This document shows, piece after piece, positions 39,174 to 46,376 of a stretch of DNA of 64,000 bases (position 1 is its first letter; each line of letters opens with the position of its first letter). The stretch is from Enchytraeus crypticus. Lineage: Eukaryota; Annelida; Clitellata; Enchytraeida; Enchytraeidae. Made by a program: the position numbers and the translations under genes. The stretch is taken from assembly GCA_905160935.1 (NCBI GenBank), contig CAJHZI010000197.1, positions 1,199,001-1,263,000 of the forward strand, given 5' to 3'. The notes beneath the pieces are model-generated. The model had not been told where the DNA came from. It made no database searches and saw nothing but the letters and a program-made list of their open reading frames with translations.

Positions 39174-40026
39174 GCGTCAGGGTTAGAAATTGGAATGAAG
39201 CCAATGGTACATGAGTCAGAAGTGCGTTTAATCTACCCTTTCAAGGACAACTTGTCGGCCTCACAGGCTGCTGTTACCTGTATCAAGTCTGCTTAATTCT
39301 ATGCTTAATTTAATTTAATTAATTGTATGCTTAATTTAATTTAATTACATGATTTGTTCATAGCCGGAATGTTTGCACGAGTTAGGGCACGCCATACCAG
39401 ATCATTCAGATTCCTGATACCATTCAGATGTCTGCCGTTTCTGCTAGCGCTCCGCATGCACGACGGATGGCTGCATAATAATAATTCAGTAATTATTATT
39501 CTTATTATCATTGTTTTTATTATTTGTGTTGTTTATCTTTATTTCATTCAGAGATATGCGCTGTAATCACTGGTGTGTGTTATTTAGCTCGGTTCATTCA
39601 GAGAGATGCGCTGTTATCACTGATGTGTTATTTAGCTTGGTTCATTCAGGGAGGTGCACTGTTATCACTGGAGTGTTATTTAGCTTGGTAGATGCGCTGT
39701 TATCACTGGTGTGTGTTATTTAGCTTGGTTCATTCAGAGAGATGCGCTGTTACGGAGAGAACGAGGATCGACCACGAGACGACAGGGTTGGGGAGCTGAC
39801 GAGCACCCGCAGAGCCATTCAGCCCATAGGAGCCCGCAAGGTCACTTATGTCGATTGTGATCTTTTTCGTGAATCACATGAACTTAGAGAGCAGCGGCCA
39901 TTTCGGAATGTCACGGGGTTCAGCGGGCGTGGGGCGAAGGCTTTTGGTGTCGGGGTCCAGACATTTCAGGCCTACATCAGCAAATATAGCAGAGATGGGA
40001 TTCATGGCTGCAGCCGGGGCGGGTGA
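14305..40026 (+). CDS. alpha-carbonic anhydrase, 7 exons, cytosolic type
   Basis: Zinc enzyme that interconverts CO2 and bicarbonate. Exons 14305-14407, 24280-24519, 26337-26458, 31448-31543, 37529-37649, 38492-38601 and 39742-40026 join with consistent phases (1,1,0,0,1,0) into 359 codons including stop. Visible signatures: [12 protein letters not shown] and QSPIDI in exons 1-2; QFHLHWG with zinc ligands His132 and His134, and GSEHYVDG (gatekeeper Glu144), in exon 3; HLVHWN with the third ligand His157 in exon 4; YWTYEGS and [11 protein letters not shown] (Thr242, the Thr199 equivalent) in exon 6; a recognisable [10 protein letters not shown] end in exon 7. The usual proton-shuttle His64 position is Thr103. 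No signal peptide is seen; the ATG at 14305 has purine at -3 and G at +4. About 60 residues follow the normal family end (family length about 260), so the tail may be wrong or a further intron may exist. Activity is inferred from conserved residues. Confidence 0.9.
14428..14471. repeat. AT microsatellite
   Basis: TA run beginning 20 bp after the exon 1 donor of the carbonic anhydrase gene. Confidence 0.9.
14736..14789. repeat. GA microsatellite
   Basis: GA run in carbonic anhydrase intron 1, with one AAAGAGA interruption. Confidence 0.9.
15195..16670. mobile_element. non-autonomous hAT-like DNA transposon
   Basis: Begins TAGAGATGGGCAT and ends ATTCCCATCTGTA, short imperfect terminal inverted repeats of the hAT type. 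The flanks GCTTTTAG (15187-15194) and GTTTTTAT (16671-16678) agree at six of eight positions, as expected for an aged 8-bp target duplication. Subterminal CCGAACCGAAC-type repeats lie at both ends. The 1.5-kb interior is AT-rich with no transposase ORF, so it would need a transposase in trans. It lies in carbonic anhydrase intron 1. Confidence 0.7.
16708..16925 (-). mobile_element. SINE family T copy 1
   Basis: Read on the minus strand it ends GTACCTTGGACCTGCC..GCACATTA and a GA run. The body contains TTTGTGAAGGGATTTACTCG and CTGAGG..GGCAACGGGAAA blocks shared with 26118-26307, 60870-61152 and 63768-64000. The head is missing and the 5' end folds back on itself (about 16889-16922). Confidence 0.7.
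17193..17228. repeat. GT microsatellite
   Basis: Uninterrupted GT run in carbonic anhydrase intron 1. Confidence 0.92.
17741..17865 (+). promoter_or_regulatory. candidate promoter-like cluster (NRF1-like, CCAAT, TATA)
   Basis: TGCGCATGCGC at 17741-17751 matches the NRF-1 palindrome, ATTGG (inverse CCAAT) follows at about 17765, and GCTATATATG lies at about 17852. The surrounding 200 bp is GC-richer than its flanks. Its position inside intron 1 would suit an alternative start, but no linked exon was found. Confidence 0.2.
18165..18455 (-). mobile_element. SINE family T copy 2 (diverged)
   Basis: On the minus strand it ends GTACTTTGAATCTGCCATTT, like the T tail, and its head retains ATCAACCGTAAACGGCATGT. 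The middle is diverged. Confidence 0.55.
18609..18893 (-). CDS. candidate internal exon of an unrecognised secreted-type protein
   Basis: An uninterrupted 95-codon block bounded by AG (TCACATAG) and GT (GTAAAATG), phase 0 at both ends if read from the first base. It encodes [20 protein letters not shown], then Cys residues at 24, 37, 67, 70 and 84 and potential N-glycosylation sites (NES, NVT), including [14 protein letters not shown] and [12 protein letters not shown]. The composition suggests an extracellular domain. I do not recognise the family. It would be part of a gene nested antisense in carbonic anhydrase intron 1, or a domesticated or decayed repeat. The opposite strand is also partly open (18738-18983), which lowers certainty. 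Confidence 0.35.
18894..19130. other. intron DNA, nothing recognised
   Basis: AT-rich, with no exon or repeat family seen. Confidence 0.4.
19131..19371 (+). repeat. 241-bp direct repeat, left copy
   Basis: Matches 20251-20491 with about 11 differences by eye. It starts with a decayed palindrome (TTGTGCAC...GTGCACAA) and contains TTTATAAAAGCGCGG. It abuts the 5' end of LINE copy A3. Confidence 0.9.
19372..20250 (+). mobile_element. LINE family A, 5'-truncated copy (A3), frameshifted
   Basis: Starts inside the reverse transcriptase at [20 protein letters not shown], continues through [13 protein letters not shown] (FADD catalytic motif), the INIKKT and [18 protein letters not shown] blocks, [30 protein letters not shown] sequence and [12 protein letters not shown], and ends ..RRYVPWTCQ and a GA run. 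Frameshifts near 19515 and 19760 and a stop near 20038 make it inactive. It lies exactly between the two 241-bp direct repeats. Confidence 0.9.
20251..20491 (+). repeat. 241-bp direct repeat, right copy, with 23-bp palindrome
   Basis: The right partner of 19131-19371. Its start is a perfect inverted repeat: 20255-20277 with 20284-20306 around a 6-nt loop. The left copy has lost this symmetry at several positions. Confidence 0.9.
20696..20835 (+). mobile_element. SINE family S, near full-length tRNA-derived copy
   Basis: CTGGAGCCGGTGACGATGTC (A-box region), CGCGGATCAGTA, B box GGGTTCAAATC, then CCCGTCACTG and a tail related to ACTGACGTTAAC. The two-box spacing fits a tRNA-derived RNA polymerase III promoter. 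The sequence is too diverged and tailed to be a tRNA gene. Confidence 0.75.
20836..21309. other. intron DNA, nothing recognised
   Basis: AT-rich stretch of carbonic anhydrase intron 1 with no repeat family or exon identified. Confidence 0.4.
21310..22075 (-). pseudogene. decayed LINE reverse transcriptase (family F)
   Basis: On the minus strand broken frames give [20 protein letters not shown], then [21 protein letters not shown]...DHVTNEAFL and finally [14 protein letters not shown] plus [15 protein letters not shown]. This order (RT palm end, YLG-like motif, second-domain basic tail, RWR end) is typical of RTE/L1-like LINE C-termini. Many stops and frameshifts are present, so it is an old copy. 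Confidence 0.75.
22076..22654. other. intron DNA, nothing recognised
   Basis: AT-rich, no motif seen. Confidence 0.4.
22655..22880 (+). mobile_element. SINE family T copy 3 (diverged)
   Basis: The head GTCCGGACTGCTTCAGAATA, with GACAACTAGTAAAAAGCACG, aligns with the T/U head. The body retains the GAGAAGGCAATGAGAAA block. Confidence 0.5.
22881..23969. other. intron DNA with a GC-richer block
   Basis: 23525-23880 is open in one frame (23526-23810) and GC-richer, but shows no known motif and no clear acceptor/donor pair. It may be an unrecognised exon or repeat. Confidence 0.3.
23970..24115 (-). mobile_element. SINE family S copy, upstream of carbonic anhydrase exon 2
   Basis: Reads on the minus strand CTGGAGCCAGTGGCGACGTA, GATCAGTATGTACGGGGTTC (B box), CCCGTCACTGACATCGCTTT, CGAGTGAGAAAACTGACGTT. 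Its 5' end carries a small palindrome (24092-24111). It ends 165 bp before exon 2. Confidence 0.8.
24280..24519 (+). CDS. carbonic anhydrase exon 2
   Basis: Acceptor TTGTAG, donor GTAAGT, phase 1 to 1. Encodes [20 protein letters not shown] and continues to [21 protein letters not shown] is diagnostic of alpha-carbonic anhydrases. The NNG-H motif carries Thr in place of the shuttle His. Confidence 0.95.
24520..26117. other. carbonic anhydrase intron 2, nothing recognised
   Basis: AT-rich, with no exon or repeat family identified until the T copy at its 3' end. Confidence 0.45.
26118..26307 (-). mobile_element. SINE family T copy 4, next to a splice acceptor
   Basis: Shares AAAGTACATATTCATACTCA, AATCCCTTCACAAA, ATGGCTTCTGAGGTGG and TTTCCCGTTGCCTTCCTCAG with copy 1. 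Both copies break off at CCTCAG. It ends 30 bp before the exon 3 acceptor. Confidence 0.7.
26337..26458 (+). CDS. carbonic anhydrase exon 3 (two zinc ligands)
   Basis: Acceptor TTGCAG, donor GTAATT. Encodes [22 protein letters not shown] and [14 protein letters not shown]. Both histidines of HxH and the Glu-His pair are intact. A repeat of family T ends 30 bp upstream of the acceptor. Confidence 0.96.
26497..26600. repeat. two AT microsatellites around TAACTTATTA
   Basis: Two TA runs separated by a short core. The whole block is close to self-complementary. Confidence 0.92.
28291..28627. mobile_element. foldback / MITE-like element
   Basis: Begins AATCAAAAGGAATATTGAAT and ends with its reverse complement, ATTCAATATTCCTTTTGATT. 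Further inner blocks (TATTCTTTGACTAATACTGA and complements) repeat in both orientations. No ORF and no clear target duplication. Confidence 0.7.
30893..31030 (-). mobile_element. SINE family S copy (diverged)
   Basis: The minus strand keeps the GTCAGTAGGTGCAGGTTAAA B-box region, CCCGTCACGGCTATGATATT, CGAGCAGGAAACTGACGTTA and a GGCTTTGGCTTT tail. Confidence 0.7.
31448..31543 (+). CDS. carbonic anhydrase exon 4 (third zinc ligand)
   Basis: Acceptor CTTAG, donor GTGAGT, phase 0 at both ends. Encodes [20 protein letters not shown] and [12 protein letters not shown], joining exon 3 to give the family motif AE-xHLVHWN. Confidence 0.95.
31565..32095. repeat. imperfect minisatellite-like units
   Basis: Units resembling GGATTAAATAAAATGATGTG followed by GAGTAAATTA occur at about 31572, 31986, 32025 and 32070, partly dispersed. 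The first lies only about 30 bp after exon 4. Confidence 0.5.
33080..33430 (+). pseudogene. LINE family A, diverged 3' copy (A4)
   Basis: Encodes [38 protein letters not shown] and KMQGRR, then broken frames to CCATGGATCAGCCGTTAGCC. It is more diverged than the other A copies. Confidence 0.75.
33438..33856. repeat. large AT-rich satellite-like block
   Basis: TA runs with interspersed AATAAATAAT and ACATGAATATATAAATATAA units. A segment of about 120 bp is present twice (about 33540-33655 and 33660-33770). Confidence 0.85.
34088..34153. repeat. AT microsatellite
   Basis: TA run with one AAATACAG interruption. Confidence 0.9.
35330..35794 (+). pseudogene. LINE reverse transcriptase C-terminus (family D, Jockey/CR1-like)
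   Basis: First frame: [20 protein letters not shown], then [20 protein letters not shown] and [15 protein letters not shown]. After a frameshift near 35578 it continues [35 protein letters not shown] and [12 protein letters not shown] with a stop at 35792. The order and motifs match the last third of Jockey/CR1-group LINE reverse transcriptases. Confidence 0.82.
35905..36015 (+). mobile_element. SINE family S copy
   Basis: CGACTGGAGCCATTGGTGAT, ATCGGATCAGTATGTGTGGG, B box GGTTCAAATC, then GCTCGCCCGCCACTC. The tail is lost. Confidence 0.75.
37132..37174. repeat. AT microsatellite
   Basis: Uninterrupted TA run in intron 4. Confidence 0.9.
37320..37354. repeat. GT microsatellite
   Basis: GT run about 175 bp before exon 5. 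Confidence 0.9.
37529..37649 (+). CDS. carbonic anhydrase exon 5
   Basis: Acceptor TTATTAG, donor GTAAAA. Encodes a helix-like stretch ([20 protein letters not shown]) and ends EVLLP, the family LLP motif that precedes the active-site loop. Phase 0 in, phase 1 out. Confidence 0.88.
37650..38491. other. carbonic anhydrase intron 5, nothing recognised
   Basis: AT-rich; no repeat family or exon seen. Confidence 0.5.
38492..38601 (+). CDS. carbonic anhydrase exon 6 (active-site Thr)
   Basis: The acceptor at GCGTAG gives [15 protein letters not shown] in frame with exon 5. The next AG (after 38500) would also keep frame but drops three residues. It continues [20 protein letters not shown] and VSSKV, donor GTAAGC. 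TPPC and ETVTW are family hallmarks. Confidence 0.93.
38787..39480 (-). pseudogene. retroelement ORF C-terminal fragment (family E) in intron 6
   Basis: The minus strand encodes, in pieces, [20 protein letters not shown], then (after an AT-rich insertion and an ATA run) [53 protein letters not shown] and [16 protein letters not shown] recall this block order (RHN..., PW..GK..WDVTV, ...P.A.ETLGP..., ...QR.S..IQ..NA) from the C-termini of widespread invertebrate retroelement proteins. It is decayed and antisense to the host gene. Confidence 0.65.
39146..39173. repeat. ATA trinucleotide run
   Basis: Short ATA/TAA repeat splitting the family E fragment. Confidence 0.9.
39542..39752 (+). repeat. 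48-bp minisatellite built on the terminal exon splice acceptor
   Basis: Units starting TTCATTCAGAGAGATGCGCT and ending TTATTTAGCTTGG occur at about 39542, 39593, 39641 and 39688 (the last truncated). A fifth, partial unit contains the real acceptor and first 11 bases of exon 7. Unlike the exon, the upstream units run into TATCACTGA. Confidence 0.85.
39742..40026 (+). CDS. carbonic anhydrase terminal exon (3' extent uncertain)
   Basis: Reads [20 protein letters not shown] then [17 protein letters not shown], matching the usual NFRPxQPLxxRxV ending. Phase 0 after the AG at 39740-39741. The open frame runs another 60 residues with no membrane or GPI-like tail, so a donor inside it is possible. 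The acceptor lies in a tandem repeat (39542-39752). Confidence 0.65.
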   Translation: MRCYGENEDRPRDDRVGELTSTRRAIQPIGARKVTYVDCDLFRESHELREQRPFRNVTGFSGRGAKAFGVGVQTFQAYISKYSRDGIHGCSRGG

Positions 40027-41249
40027 TGACGACGACATCTGCTGCGTCATCGCGTAGTACATGACGTAACGATGATATCACGAGAGTGATGAAAAACAGG
40101 AAATTTTTTTTTTCTGATATGCAAGATGTTAAAAGGGACATTGAATTAGCGCTGATTGTGAATTAAGAAGTATACATTTGCCACCTAAATATTATAACTA
40201 GTGGAAAATATTTAACGCAAAAAATTTCAAATGCACAGAGTAGTACTTCAAAGTTACAATTGAGACTGTGAAAATAATGCCTAAGTCAGAATTCTTATAA
40301 TCCAGTCTAGCGCTGTTGTATTGTTCTAAATTGAATTTTTACGCTATGTCCAAAGCTTCATGGGGTGTGTGATTCTTAACTTCAAAAGTTAAGGAACAAG
40401 TTGACCACACAGACAGAACAGTGCATGGATTTACTGTTTTAATGATTCAAGAATTTTGCCAACACCATAACAGTTTCTATATTGAAGGCTAATTTTTTGC
40501 ACAATTAGTTCGCAACAGTAAAATATAAGTACTGTACAACAAATAATTACTACAATGAAATGTTAACCAGTTTTTATATAATCATCATAATATATTATCC
40601 GTTTTTTGTGTTCTGAACAGAACATAAGGAGTCAACATTATTCAATTAACTTCGATCAAAACAAGAGTAATAATGTTTTATAAAGTGACAAAATAGTGTT
40701 AAGTACAGAGAGGGTTTTTATTTAATTGCACAATTAATATGACAGATTCATTATATTTCAAAGAAATGCTTAATACAAATAGAAAGAAATGCACTGCTAT
40801 CACTGGTTCAATATATTCTATTGCTACAATATATCATTCTATTAATATATAATTCTATTGCTATATTATATCAGAAACACTACAAAAATGCCAAGTAAAA
40901 GTTTACTACTAAAATATTCCAAAATATCGAAAAATGGCTGGCGGCTATGGTTTACATGCGGCAGAAATAATATTATTTAATATTTATCAGTCATTCAATG
41001 CCATTTGATAATATTTGATGTTTTTATACTATTGCTTGTCTCTCTACTTTAGTAAAAACTAGTAACAGATTTAAGATCCACATGTTAGATGAAAGCTCGA
41101 ATATTGCATTTCTTAGTAGTCTTTGGGTAAACAGGATTGTTTTCTCAGGGAATGACGTCCCTGCTCAGTAAATGTTAGTCGAAGCTGAGGAAGGCATAGG
41201 GGGCCCACCTCGTCATAAGCAGAATCCCCCAAGAATAATGGTATATCAA

Positions 41250-41372
41250 AACAAATGTTATAGATGATTTAAAGATCCACTCGTATGTGGACATGAAGAG
41301 TAAAAAGGAAGATAGAGATGAGTGGAGGTCCTGCCAGTAGGCAGTGCACCAAGAGAGAGAGAGAGAGAGAGT
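41250..41372 (+). mobile_element. LINE family A tail fragment (A5)
   Basis: GATGATTTAAAGATCCACTC, then GAAGAT..GAGTGGAGG, CCTGCCAGTAGGCAGTGCAC and a GA run, with an internal deletion just before the tail. Confidence 0.8.
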
Positions 41373-41869
41373 AGTCTTACTTGAGCCCCAATGTGACACC
41401 AAAGCAACTTTTTCTTACAAATACAATTCCCAAAGCAATCCTTGTGTCCATAACCGGTTTAAGAGACTGAATTGCAAGCTCCTATATACCTATTGATGTT
41501 GATTTGTTGGAAAGTGTGAAAACTAAAATATCTGTTGACACTCGATTTTCTGAACTGTTACATGTTTTACACTTTTAACGACTTGATGGTTTGTTGTTTC
41601 TGATTGTTGTAAATGTTATTGTCGGTCGCTATTGATGTTGTTAGCCGATTAGAAACATTGATGTCTATTCTCACTCTGCACATACATTTAAGCACTAACC
41701 TTTCGTTTATTAAACGTTTTGAAACGATTCTTTTAAACGTTACAAAACTAGAACTAGTAACGGCTTATGGGCCGTTACTAGTTACATAATGGCGTATTGT
41801 AATAGCGTTACTGGGTAAAGGTAACAATTACTTGGACAATTATAATTAATTTTGGGAGGGAATATGACG

Positions 41870-41940
41870 TAACGGTAAGAGTGTTCGACTCGGCAGCAAG
41901 TGGCCCGGTTCAAAACTCAGGTCAATCAACAACAAATGGA
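41870..41940 (+). mobile_element. tRNA-like SINE head
   Basis: A-box-like TGACGTAACGGTAAGAGTG and B-box-like CCGGTTCAAAACTC at tRNA spacing. No clean cloverleaf is evident, so it is more likely a SINE head than a tRNA gene. Confidence 0.45.
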
Positions 41941-42539
41941 TATCCCCTAGGGCCTCTGAAAGACTAATCATGTGTTAAAGCTTGCTGTCAATTAGCGCCA
42001 TCAACAGCAACGATACGATTAATCGTGGAAAGGAGGCAGTCTCAAAGATCGGTCATCGGCCATGACACTGCTATAAAAATGGTTGTTTAAAACTATGACT
42101 AAAAATACGGGTTAATCTATGTGGTTAAATATTACCAGTAGAGCCTGCAAATCGAAAAATATCGGCTTAAAATGTCAAGTGTGAAGAGTTATGAAAACCT
42201 ACATTAATCATTCAACGAGAATAAATAATACAGTGTAATAGATACTCTATCTGTTATTGACAAATATTTACCGTATACAATATTGTGTTCGTTTTTGAGC
42301 ATAGAAAGTTCAGAATAGACCTTGTGTAAGTTTAACTGTGTGCATGTGTTTCGTAGAAAATGACTAAAGCAATCAAATCAGACACTGAGGAAGGTGATGA
42401 GAAAGCATTCCATTACTAATGGAAGATGGAAGGGTAACGCTGTCAAGATGGCTGCTTTGGAATTATTTGTAAACAGAAAGTGCAATAAATTTATGTTTTC
42501 AATTGTCCTAGCCGCCTTCTTCTGCGTCAATTGCAGCGT

Positions 42540-44660
42540 TCCGGAACCCAGGTGTAGCATCAATATTGACCAATTTTGCTCGGACCTCGAGAATTCGACT
42601 CTAATCAAGTCGCCTTCTTCTGACCTTGATGAACTTGTACACCAGTACAGCTCCATCCTTACTGTCCTGCTTGACAAGCACGCACCTTTAACTCGTAAGA
42701 CTATAAGGGAGTCTAACCCATGGTTTACTCCCGAACTAGCTAAGTTGAAGGCTGCGTGTCGTAGAGCCGACAGGAAGTGGCGCCAAACCCATGCTGTAGT
42801 TTGGAAAACTACATCCAATCTACAGTATAAAGCGTATCGTTCTGCCATTGCATCTGCTAAGCAAAGATACTACTCCATTGTCATTAGCAATGCAGTAAAC
42901 TCCAAGAACCTATGGAAAGCAGTCAACACTTTATTGCATAGGTCACCCTCTCCGTCTCTTCCTTCACTTCCTGCTGAGTCACTTCCTAAACGGTTTGCTC
43001 TTCACTTCTCTGACAAAATCAACCAACTCCGGTCCTCCATCATTCCTCTCATCTCTAGCTCCACACCTCACTATCCTCAACCAACCAAATCAACCGATGA
43101 GCAGCTCCATAGCTTCACCCCTGTCTCCATTGAGGAGATCACGCAACAAGTCTTGACTTCTCCTCCCAAGCACTGTGATCTCGACCCTATCCCTACTTCT
43201 CTGTTGAAGAAGTGTATCCATGTTCTGACACCTTCAATTTCCACAATTGTTAATTTATCCTTGTCCTCTGGCACTTTTCCAGTCATTTAAAAATGCTATT
43301 GTCACTCCACTCCTAAAGAAACCCTCGATGGACAAGGAATCACTCTCCAACTACAGGACCATATCCAATTTACCATTCATCTCCAAACTCACAGAGAGAC
43401 TAGTCTTTCAAAGACTTTCCACCTATCTTAAGTCCAACGACCTCTTCAACAATCACCAATCTGCTTACACCCAACATCGCTCTACTGAAACTGTTCTTCT
43501 TTCTGTCTATAACACCATTACTAACGCCATGTGCACTCAACGTGTCACTGGACTTTGTACTCTCGATCTGTCTGCTTCTTTCGATACCATCGATCACCAA
43601 ATCCTCCTACAACGTCTTTCCTCATGGTTTGGTATCCACGGCAATGCACTTGCTTGGTTTAATTCATATCTCACCGACCGTACTCTTAGCGTCAAAGTTC
43701 AAGAGTATTCCTCTCCGCCTTCCATCCTCAAGTACGGTGTGCCTCAGGGCTCTGTACTTGGTCCTATCCTCTTTAATTTATACACTACTCCACTAATCTC
43801 CTTGATCTCTTCACATTCATTAGACCATCAACATTTCGCTGATGACACTCAGCTGTACACATGCTTCACCCCCCACTCCTATCCTGATGCTAAGGTTTGT
43901 CTACAGCAATCCTTTCAGCAAATATCTTCCTGTATGTCTGCCAATTTCTTGGTGCTCAATCCATCCAAGACTAAGTTCGCGCTATTTGGAACACCTCAGC
44001 AACTTTCAAAACTGAACGAGGTGTCCCTGGCTCTCTCTTCCGATGTTTCAGTCACACCAGTTTCTTCTGTGAAGAATCATGGTGTTGTCCTTGACCACCA
44101 CCTCTCATTCCACGAACATATCACTAAACCATCACAGGCATGTTTCTTTCATATTCGCGATCTTTGTCGAATAAGACCATTTCTTTCTCTCGAGACTGCC
44201 ACTACAATTGGCGCTGCTCTCGTGCAATCGAAACTGGATTACGGCAACTCCCTATTTCTAAATCTTCCCAGTTGCGAGATTGATAGGTTGCTGTTCATCC
44301 AGAAATCCCTTGCACGTGCAGTCTTTCGTAGCTCCAAATATTCTCATGTTACTCCAATCCTCAAGTCCTCACATTGGCTCAAAGTTGGAGAACGCATTTT
44401 ATACAAGGCAGTTTCTCTAACTTATAAGTCTATTACCACTCCTGGTAATAGTTACCTGTCCCACTTACTACAAGTGGGACAACCTACCTCCATTCCGCTA
44501 GTACCCTTCCTTGGACTGACCATCCGGATTTTGGCTCGCACCGTTTATGGATCCCTCACTCTGCTCATCGGCTTTGATTTGGTTTCACAGTGCTCAATGT
44601 TGTCATGGACAACAGTAGCACTCTAATCGTATTGTTGTTATTGTACTAATTCTCGAATGC
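42540..44660 (+). pseudogene. L2/CR1-type LINE, 5' truncated, one frameshift (family B)
   Basis: Non-LTR retrotransposon ORF2. Frame 1 (to 43290) encodes the linker after the lost endonuclease: SDLDELVHQYSSILTVLLDK, HAPLTRKTI, NPWFTPEL and YYSIVISNAVNSKNLWKAVN. A one-base shift near 43285 leads to frame 2 (to 44626) with the reverse transcriptase: NAIVTPLLKKPSMD, NYRTISNLPFISKLTERLVF, STETVLLSVYNTI, LDLSASFDTIDHQILLQRLS, VPQGSVLGPILFNLY, HFADDTQLY (catalytic Asp pair), VLNPSKTKF, and the C-terminal SHVTPILKSSHWLKVGERI block typical of L2/CR1. It lies between the two host genes. The endonuclease is absent and the frame broken, so it is not active. Confidence 0.92.
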
Positions 44661-44716
44661 AGTAAGGTATACGTTTACGAATGGAACACGTAACGTAGAA
44701 CCTTAGATGGGATCAA

Positions 44717-45047
44717 CTTTTATTTATTTATTTTTTTTATTCCGTATAGTTACACACATGACATACCGCATGTGTTTACAATGTTTCCTTTCTTAAGTTT
44801 CTGTTTTTGTAGTTTTCGTTATTTCCTCCATTCCTTTCCATGGTTATTAGTAATCGTTGCCTTTGTTGGCGCTCCAATAGCACCCGGCGCGGATTTAAGA
44901 ATAACTTCCAACACCCTGGGGATTGTTTACTTTCAAAGTTGTCTACACGCGGTCTTCCAAAGTGGTTGCCCACAATTTACTAACCGCGTGCAGCGTGGCT
45001 TTACTTCGTTCAACTGACGCACAGCTTAACTGAGTGCGCTAACTCCC
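44717..45047 (-). mobile_element. 5S-rRNA-derived SINE, copy 1
   Basis: The minus strand begins with a diverged 5S-like head (CGGTTAGTAAATTGTGGGCA then ACCACTTTGGAAGACCG), followed by a body shared with 58957-59255 (GGAAGTTATTCTTAAAT, AAAGGCAACGATTACTAATA, CCATGGAAAGGAATGGAGG) and an A-rich tail (AATAAAAAAAATAAATAAAT). A C run flanks it at about 45046-45056. Confidence 0.75.
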
Positions 45048-45059
45048 CCCCCCCCTTTT

Positions 45060-46376
45060 GTGTCTATCAATAGCGAAACAGTAATGACAAGAATGCACAT
45101 GACTATCGTAATGTGCATGTAGAGTTTAGCGGTAGCGCAGTATTACACAAAAGTTGTCGCAATAATAAAATGCTTGTGTTTTCCAGCACCATAAGTAAGA
45201 TTAACGTACATTAGAAGTATAGCATTACCGGCAACCGATATCTAGCGACAGAATGACAAAGCGATATTACCGAGAGTCCACGACAACAACATGTAATACG
45301 AAAACTGAAAGCAATATGGTACCGATAGAAATATTATTATAAAATAGAGATACTATACCTGCATAATATTAAATTTTCATAAAGATTAATAGATTTAATT
45401 CTAGCTTAGTTTTTTAAATATATTCTGCCATATATACGAAAAAATAAATATGCAATATAGTTAGTAAAAATAAACATTTTCAAGCAAAATATAAAATTTG
45501 CTTAAACAGATTGAAAATTTATAGCTAACGACAAATACGTATTAATGAAGAGAGCAGGTCTAGTGATGGAATATAGGAATGATATTATCTTGAGGTTAGT
45601 CAAAATTCGTAAAACTCCTAAATTATCACGTGTTTCGAGCGGTTATTAAACCGTAGACAAACTGTTGTAACTACAGCTTAGAGCGCTGATCCATTGCATA
45701 CGGCTGTAGATAACTATTGAAGGATGGGTGCACCTGAAACAGACAGGCAACGAATGAGCTCACTCCATTTACAAAATATTTAGTGAAGGCCGATTAAAAT
45801 AATGAAAACATAATATAGTCAAATGATCATAAAAGATGCTAGCTGTCACTTTTATTATCACATCTTTAAACAGTTAGACTATACACTCTGACCCCAAGAA
45901 CGAGCTAGAATAAGTTAAATAATTTCAGAAAGAAAGCATCGATTGGTTTGATATTCTGTATAGGCACACACCAATGAGCACCTCTAAAGCAAACTCAATT
46001 GAACAGTAGTTACTGAAGGCAGCACTAGTAAATTATTCAAGAGATAAAGTTAATTAATTGGTGATAAGTAAATCTTTAACCAATTAAAAAAATATTATTT
46101 AACTAATCAACTTATACGATATCAAAGTAAACAAAAGTAGTACTCAATTATTAAATTTGAATTTCTTGTAATTCAATAAATCAATCAGAAATATGATAAA
46201 AAGAAAGGCAGCAGGAATTGATGTGCTGTATGAATTCTTAATGATAGACGCACTGCATAAACAGTGACTTCATAAAATGCAATCATCATGATAGCTCGCC
46301 TTTAGTTACTAGACCTAAGTCTGGTAGCCAAAGCAGCACCAATTCTTTGTTCATTTTACTAATACACAGTAAGATA
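45060..46376. other. region 3' of acyl-CoA oxidase, nothing recognised
   Basis: AT-rich intergenic DNA. A rescuing last exon encoding SKL for the oxidase was sought here by eye and not found. Confidence 0.4.

Larger units (their letters stand above)
40027..42539. other. intergenic, downstream of carbonic anhydrase
   Basis: Mostly AT-rich. It holds a LINE A tail (41250-41372) and a tRNA-like repeat (41870-41940). No exon is recognised. Confidence 0.45.

Noticed and set aside
39874..40062. Minus-strand frame opposite the last carbonic anhydrase exon
   Set aside because: Shadow of the GC-rich terminal exon; no splice context and no family motif.
42394..44626. Long open frames (298 and 459 residues) as host genes
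   Set aside because: Motifs VPQGSVLGP, FADD and HVTPILKS-HWL show a LINE reverse transcriptase broken by a frameshift.
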